Source of the DNA: Undibacterium sp. KW1 | GTDB lineage: Bacteria > Pseudomonadota > Gammaproteobacteria > Burkholderiales > Burkholderiaceae_D | Assembly: GCF_009937955.1 (NCBI RefSeq) | Contig: NZ_AP018439.1 | Coordinates: 3,348,001 to 3,412,000 of the forward strand | Length of the DNA stretch: 64,000 bases | Reading direction: 5' to 3' | Shown here: positions 59,790 to 64,000 of the stretch, one piece after another | Layout: every line of letters starts with the position of its first letter | Position numbering within the stretch: position 1 is the first letter of the stretch | Program-made: the position numbers and the translations under genes | The notes under the pieces: generated by a model | Told to the model about the DNA's origin: nothing | The model's input: the letters and a program-made list of their open reading frames with translations, nothing else | Database searches by the model: none

Positions 59790-60572
59790 ATGAAGAATTC
59801 CCTGAGTATATTGACTGTCCCCGCCTTTGACGACAATTATCTATGGATTATCCATGACGGCCAGCATGCTGCCGTGGTTGATCCTGGCGATGCCATGCCA
59901 ATTTTGCAAGCTCTGGCGCAGCATCAACTGACATTGTCCGCTATTTTACTCACTCATCACCATGTAGATCATATAGGCGGTGTGCCACGTCTGCTGGAAC
60001 ATGCGGCAGTGCCCGTATTTGGCCCCACCAATGACAAGATCGCCGTGGTCACGCAAAAACTGCAACAGGATGATGTAGTGACCGTGCCCGGCATCAACCT
60101 GGAGTTGAAAGTGCTGGACGTTCCCGGCCATACACTGGGTCATATTGCCTACTTCGCACCTGAACAGCATTGGCTGTTTTGTGGTGACACCCTGTTTGCC
60201 GGTGGCTGTGGCCGCCTGTTTGAGGGCACGCCTGCTCAGATGCTGCATTCACTAGACCAGCTCGCTGCGCTGCCCGATGATACGGCAGTATATTGCGCCC
60301 ATGAATACACGCTATCCAATCTGCGTTTTGCCAAAGAGGTCGAGCCTGGTAACCAGGATTTGCTGGAGCGTATCAAACACGAACAAGCAAGGCGTGAGCA
60401 AGGCATACCTACCGTGCCTACCCAGATAGGCCTGGAAAAACAGACCAATCCATTCTTGCGCAGCCGCGAAAGCACAGTTATCGAACGACTTCTGGAACGC
60501 GGTAAAATCCCAGCCGCACAAAACGATGTCAGCCATTTCGCCGCTTTGCGTGAATGGAAAAACCGCTTTTAA
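59790..60572 (+). CDS. gloB: Hydroxyacylglutathione hydrolase (glyoxalase II)
   Basis: Hydrolyses S-lactoylglutathione in methylglyoxal detoxification. 260 residues from ATG 59790 ([10 protein letters not shown]); ATG 59781 and upstream codons are alternatives. Metallo-beta-lactamase motif [11 protein letters not shown], the further metal ligands in [13 protein letters not shown] and [17 protein letters not shown], and [14 protein letters not shown] plus the C-terminal HxxxH-type helical domain are complete. Confidence 0.96.
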   Translation: MKNSLSILTVPAFDDNYLWIIHDGQHAAVVDPGDAMPILQALAQHQLTLSAILLTHHHVDHIGGVPRLLEHAAVPVFGPTNDKIAVVTQKLQQDDVVTVPGINLELKVLDVPGHTLGHIAYFAPEQHWLFCGDTLFAGGCGRLFEGTPAQMLHSLDQLAALPDDTAVYCAHEYTLSNLRFAKEVEPGNQDLLERIKHEQARREQGIPTVPTQIGLEKQTNPFLRSRESTVIERLLERGKIPAAQNDVSHFAALREWKNRF

Positions 60573-60607
60573 GTACGCTTTCAGGTACGCTTTCAGGTAC
60601 GCTTTTA
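60568..60607 (+). repeat. 12-base tandem repeat between gloB and earP
   Basis: Three successive units of a 12-base sequence of the form aggtacgctttc, the last ending tttt, preceded by a partial unit (cgctttta) that includes the gloB stop. Too short and imperfect to be a mobile element. Confidence 0.8.
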
Positions 60608-60620
60608 AAAACACATTGCA

Positions 60621-61817
60621 ATGCATTTAACAGAAATAAATACGACGCACGCAGCAAAAACGTTGGCCCTGTTTTGCAAGGTCGTCGATAACTTTGGTGA
60701 TATAGGCATTTGCTGGCGCATGGCCAGGCAACTGCAGCAAGAACATGGAATAGCCGTGACGCTATGGGTAGATGATTTGCGCAGCTTCCAGCGCATCTGC
60801 CCGCCAGTGAATATTGATGCCGAAGTGCAGGAAATTGCGGGCGTCACCGTCAGGCACTGGAGTGATCAGCAGGGTACATTTACTGTGGCCGATATTGCCG
60901 ACATCGTTATAGAGTTTTTTGCCTGCGATATCCCGCCAGGCTATATTCAGGCCATGGCAAAGTGCGAGCCGCGCCCGGTCTGGCTCAATCTTGAAGGCTT
61001 GACCGCAGAAGAATGGGTAGAAGGCTGCCATACCCTGCCCTCGCCCCATCCTTCCTTGTCATTGACCAAGCATTTCTTTTTTCCCGGCTTCAATAACAAA
61101 ACCGGTGGCTTGTTGCGCGAAGCCAGCCTGGATCATGAAAGAGCCGCATTTCAAGCTGATACTCGGGCTGTCGCTGCCTTTCTGCAGCAATTGGGGTTGA
61201 CTGACACTGAGATCAATAGCACAAAAGTATCGCTGTTTTGCTACCCACATGCGCCAGTAGCTGATTTGCTCAAGACATGGCAAAAGGCTGACCAGGCCAT
61301 GACTTGCCTGGTGCCTGAAGGCGTCGCAAGTGAAGCAATCGAAGCATTTCTGGGGCAAGCATCCAGAGCAGGTGTCAGTGGCAGTCAAGGTGCATTAACA
61401 GTGCGCGTCCTGCCATTCATCCCCCAGGCAGATTACGACAAATTGCTGTGGGCCTGCGATATCAACTTTGTCCGTGGTGAAGACTCATTCGTGCGGGCGC
61501 AGTGGGCCAATAGACCTTTCATCTGGCATATCTATCCTCAGGATGAAAACCTGCATCATGTGAAATTGAATGCATTTTTAAAAACCACTGCATCTGTCTC
61601 GGCAAGCCTCGTAGCCTTATCACATGCCTGGAATGGCGTCAGCCACCCGCCACTGGACTGGGCAGAAATATGGCAGGCCTTTCAAGCCGACCGCCCTGAA
61701 ATTGCACAGCTTTCTGGCAAGTGGCAGGAAAAAATGCGCGAAAATGGGGATATGACGGGCAATTTATTGAAGTTCGTCAATGCAGTTAGGGTGGCAAGCC
61801 AAAAAGATGCAGTATAA
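60621..61817 (+). CDS. earP: EF-P arginine-32 rhamnosyltransferase
   Basis: Transfers rhamnose from TDP-rhamnose to Arg32 of EF-P, activating it for polyproline synthesis. 398 residues. N-terminal LALFCKVVDNFGDIGICWRMARQL contains the DNFGDIG motif of the EarP family (DUF2331); FFACDIPPGYIQAM and RGEDSFVRAQWANRPFIWHIYPQ near the C-terminus form the nucleotide-sugar site. Followed by efp, its substrate. The stop codon is within the -10 box proposed for efp. Confidence 0.95.
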   Translation: MHLTEINTTHAAKTLALFCKVVDNFGDIGICWRMARQLQQEHGIAVTLWVDDLRSFQRICPPVNIDAEVQEIAGVTVRHWSDQQGTFTVADIADIVIEFFACDIPPGYIQAMAKCEPRPVWLNLEGLTAEEWVEGCHTLPSPHPSLSLTKHFFFPGFNNKTGGLLREASLDHERAAFQADTRAVAAFLQQLGLTDTEINSTKVSLFCYPHAPVADLLKTWQKADQAMTCLVPEGVASEAIEAFLGQASRAGVSGSQGALTVRVLPFIPQADYDKLLWACDINFVRGEDSFVRAQWANRPFIWHIYPQDENLHHVKLNAFLKTTASVSASLVALSHAWNGVSHPPLDWAEIWQAFQADRPEIAQLSGKWQEKMRENGDMTGNLLKFVNAVRVASQKDAV

Positions 61818-61818
61818 T
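61791..61818 (+). promoter_or_regulatory. Possible promoter of efp overlapping the end of earP
   Basis: TATAAT at 61813-61818 contains the earP stop; a poor -35 (GTGGCA) lies 16 bases upstream. The efp leader is then about 108 bases with a small ggttaa/ttaacc hairpin. Confidence 0.4.
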
Positions 61819-61932
61819 GTTGGGTTAATTTTTAACCTGTTTTAAATCTCAATCAAACGTGGGCTTGCGGTGATTTTTTGCCAGTAGGCAACAGATGATT
61901 TTTATGCAACCTACTTTTTACGTATACTCGCT

Positions 61933-62508
61933 ATGAAATTTGCAAAAGAAATTCGTGTTGGCAACATCATTATGGTCGATAGCAAACCAATGATCGTATT
62001 GCGCTCTGATGTCAACGGCTCCAGCCGTACAGGTTTCACTTACAAGTGGAAAATGAAAAACCTGTTGACTAACAGCCCACAAGAAAACGTCTTCCGTGGC
62101 GACGACAAGTTTGACGTAGTTGTATTGGACAAAAAACCAGTTACTTATTCTTACTTCGCTGACCCACTGTTCGTATTCATGGATCAAGAATACAACCAGT
62201 ATGAAATCGAAGCAGAAAACATGGGCGAATCCATCAACTACCTGAAAGATGGTATGGAATGCGAAGCCGTTTTCTACGACGGTAAAGCTATCTCTGTTGA
62301 ATTGCCTACAACTATCGTTCGTCAGGTTATTTACTCTGAGCCAGCAGTTAAAGGCAACACTTCAGGCAACGTCCTGAAAGAAGCCAAGATCGAAAACGCG
62401 ATCGAAGAATACTGCCATATCGTTCAAGTTCCACTGTTCGTCAGCCAGGACGACATGATCGAAATCGATACACGCACTAACGAATACAAAAAAGTCGTAC
62501 GCAACTAA
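61933..62508 (+). CDS. efp: Elongation factor P, Arg32 type
   Basis: Ribosome-binding factor that relieves stalling at proline runs. 191 residues, three beta-barrel domains. The modified position is Arg32 in the NGSSRTGFT loop, which matches the EarP pathway rather than the lysine (EpmAB) pathway. Conserved [20 protein letters not shown] start and C-terminal [16 protein letters not shown] pattern. Immediately downstream of earP. Confidence 0.97.
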   Translation: MKFAKEIRVGNIIMVDSKPMIVLRSDVNGSSRTGFTYKWKMKNLLTNSPQENVFRGDDKFDVVVLDKKPVTYSYFADPLFVFMDQEYNQYEIEAENMGESINYLKDGMECEAVFYDGKAISVELPTTIVRQVIYSEPAVKGNTSGNVLKEAKIENAIEEYCHIVQVPLFVSQDDMIEIDTRTNEYKKVVRN

Positions 62509-62525
62509 GACTGACAGACTTTGCG

Positions 62526-62554
62526 AAAAACGCCGCTGAATCAGCGGCGTTTTT
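62526..62554 (+). terminator. Intrinsic terminator of efp
   Basis: 11-base-pair stem (aaaaacgccgc / gcggcgttttt) with loop tgaatca and a run of eight T, 17 bases after the efp stop. Confidence 0.92.
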
Positions 62555-62672
62555 TTTCGTCTGGCAATTTGCATGAGGACAGTTCTCTCCTGTCAAGCAT
62601 AGGCTGACAGAGACAAGATTGCCTTTCCATCAAACGATCATGCGCGGAAGAGCAATGTCACAATTTAGTCAT

Positions 62673-62701
62673 TTGACAATATTTAGCAACGCCACTAACA
62701 T
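62673..62701 (+). promoter_or_regulatory. Possible promoter of the spermidine-synthase-like gene
   Basis: TTGACA (62673-62678), 17-base spacer, TAACAT (62696-62701): perfect -35, 4 of 6 in the -10. It lies about 110 bases before GTG 62813 in the 300-base gap after efp, which otherwise holds only the efp terminator. Confidence 0.5.
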
Positions 62702-62812
62702 TCAAATTCTTTTTACTATCATTCTCTTAATCTATTGGCGAATATGGTATAAATAGCAAAGAATAAATTCCCATCCACCAGCGCCTGGAAGACGCTCACT
62801 AAAAATATCACC

Positions 62813-64000
62813 GTGAAAAAAATAAACACCTTGTTTGGCATTTTCTTTGCCTCCGGTTTTGCTGCACTGGCTTACCAGATCTATTTTGCAAAGAAGCTTG
62901 CCCTGGTCTTTGGTAGCCAGTCCAGCGCCACCTACACCGTGCTGGCGATATACATGGCTGGCATGGCAATCGGGGCTGCGATAGGTGCGGGCGTGGCAAA
63001 ACGCACACGCTTCCCGGTGCGCATGTATGCCATGGCAGAACTGGCCATCGCCCTGTACTGCCTGTGTACGCCTTATATATTTTCGTTCGCGCACGATATC
63101 TATTTAACGATTGCAGTCGGCTACAGGCCCGATTCTGGCTCTCTCGTCATTTATCAGGTCTTGCTGGGCGCCCTGGTCCTGCTCTTCCCTACCATCCTGA
63201 TGGGCCTGACTTTTCCCCTGCTGGTACGTGCCGTTGCGGATAGCAAATCCTGCATGGCTTCTATTTCATGGTTTTATTCAGCAAATACCTTTGGTGCGGC
63301 GTCTGGCGCCTTATTGTCGGGCTATCTGATCATTCCTGCCCTGGGCATGAATGGCACGCTGTGGCTGTCCTCAGCCATCGATATCATGGTGGCGCTGCTG
63401 GCATTCTTACTGGTCAGCGAAACAAAAACAGCGGACAGCTTGCCTGCACACGAGCAAGGCAAAACTGATGTGACGGCGCAAGGCTCTTACCGCTTTGGCC
63501 TGTTCGTCCTGCTCATCGTCGGCGCACTGACGATGATGATGGAAGTCTCGACCATACACTTGCTGGCCGTAGTCATAGGCAACAGCACTTATGCTTTTTC
63601 CCTGATGCTGACGTGCTTTCTGGCTGGCCTGGCCCTCGGTGGCAAATATGCAGGCAAGACAAGCAAGCGCTCCACCAATGAGCAATTAAATGACGCCTTG
63701 TTCTTGCTGACCTGCACGATCTTGTGCTCCACTTTTTTGTGGCATCTTTCTTCTTTGTATTTCTATGGCCTGGCAAAAAGCACGGTCCCCTACTCTTTCT
63801 GGTTCAGGGAATTCTTGCGCGCTATTCCTGCCGTCATCATTGCCCTGCCACCAGCATTTGCAATTGGCGCTCTCTATCCTGTCAGCATGACGATCGCTTC
63901 CAAAGGTCAGCATGACGGCATAGGCTTTCCTTCTGCCATCAATACCCTGGGAAATATCGCTGGCGTGTTACTGGCTGGATTTTTGCTCCTGCCAGTTATC
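62813..64000 (+). CDS. Spermidine-synthase-like multi-pass membrane protein (3' end outside window)
   Basis: 396 codons from GTG 62813 to the right edge; incomplete. Opening KINTLFGIFFASGFAALAYQIYFAKKLALVFG and repeated GMAIGAAIGA / GLALGGKYAG motifs match the membrane domain of fused MFS/spermidine-synthase proteins; a soluble methyltransferase-like domain, if present, would lie beyond 64000. At least 10 transmembrane segments are visible. Start is a GTG with no strong ribosome site. Function unknown in this family beyond the aminopropyltransferase relation. Confidence 0.82.
   Translation, partial: MKKINTLFGIFFASGFAALAYQIYFAKKLALVFGSQSSATYTVLAIYMAGMAIGAAIGAGVAKRTRFPVRMYAMAELAIALYCLCTPYIFSFAHDIYLTIAVGYRPDSGSLVIYQVLLGALVLLFPTILMGLTFPLLVRAVADSKSCMASISWFYSANTFGAASGALLSGYLIIPALGMNGTLWLSSAIDIMVALLAFLLVSETKTADSLPAHEQGKTDVTAQGSYRFGLFVLLIVGALTMMMEVSTIHLLAVVIGNSTYAFSLMLTCFLAGLALGGKYAGKTSKRSTNEQLNDALFLLTCTILCSTFLWHLSSLYFYGLAKSTVPYSFWFREFLRAIPAVIIALPPAFAIGALYPVSMTIASKGQHDGIGFPSAINTLGNIAGVLLAGFLLLPVI

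Overview
The window looks like a chromosomal segment of a betaproteobacterium of the order Burkholderiales, most likely family Oxalobacteraceae (Undibacterium/Herbaspirillum-like). This is inferred from gene order and families, not from a database search: nuoA-N behind tpiA-secG-tRNA-Leu, ilvBH-ilvC-pssA-leuA-rpsO-pnp, earP-efp, and small families I recognise as DUF3460, DUF3619 and DUF3106. Base composition is moderate and similar throughout. I see no integrase, transposase, phage gene or CRISPR array; most of the window is core genome.

Layout. 1-14374 (minus): respiratory complex I, nuoA to nuoN, with nuoN cut by the left edge. 14489-17029 (minus): tRNA-Leu(GAG), secG, tpiA and a quinone oxidoreductase. 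17168-19816 (minus): rpsO and pnp. 19956-28755 (minus): branched-chain amino acid synthesis (ilvB, ilvH, ilvC, leuA) with pssA and a repeat-bearing lipoprotein between; leuA has a candidate leucine-rich leader peptide, and ilvC is followed by tandem copies of its own 3' end with three terminators. 29333-36832 (plus): ECF sigma factor/DUF3619/DUF3106/RDD cluster, TetR regulator, LOG protein, DUF3460, a frameshifted scpA, panC, a BtuF-like binding protein and rarD. 36885-39194 (plus): TPP riboswitch and a TonB-dependent receptor. 39357-44140: a secreted unknown, Ppx/GppA phosphatase, methyltransferase, Tat-exported unknown, SMR pump and two tRNA-Lys genes. 44271-47855 (minus): tolA-tolB-pal-cpoB without tolQR. 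48219-49840 (plus): VOC protein, cytochrome b561 and GNAT acetyltransferase.

The least ordinary part is 49949-55301 (minus), a tightly packed six-gene operon: a VioB/RebD-type ferritin-like protein, a PQQ-type beta-propeller protein, an MntP-like membrane protein, a sorbosone-dehydrogenase-like propeller protein, a 74-residue protein resembling a cytochrome domain without the haem motif, and a lipocalin-like protein. I do not know a described function for this set; it is the best candidate here for an uncharacterised system.

The right end holds mipA, an EamA transporter, an AraC regulator, rnhA/yafS-like/gloB, earP-efp (the EF-P Arg32 rhamnosylation pair) and a spermidine-synthase-like membrane protein cut by the right edge. 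Promoters, terminators and starts were read by eye. Distances are exact, but functional claims for regulatory sites are inference.
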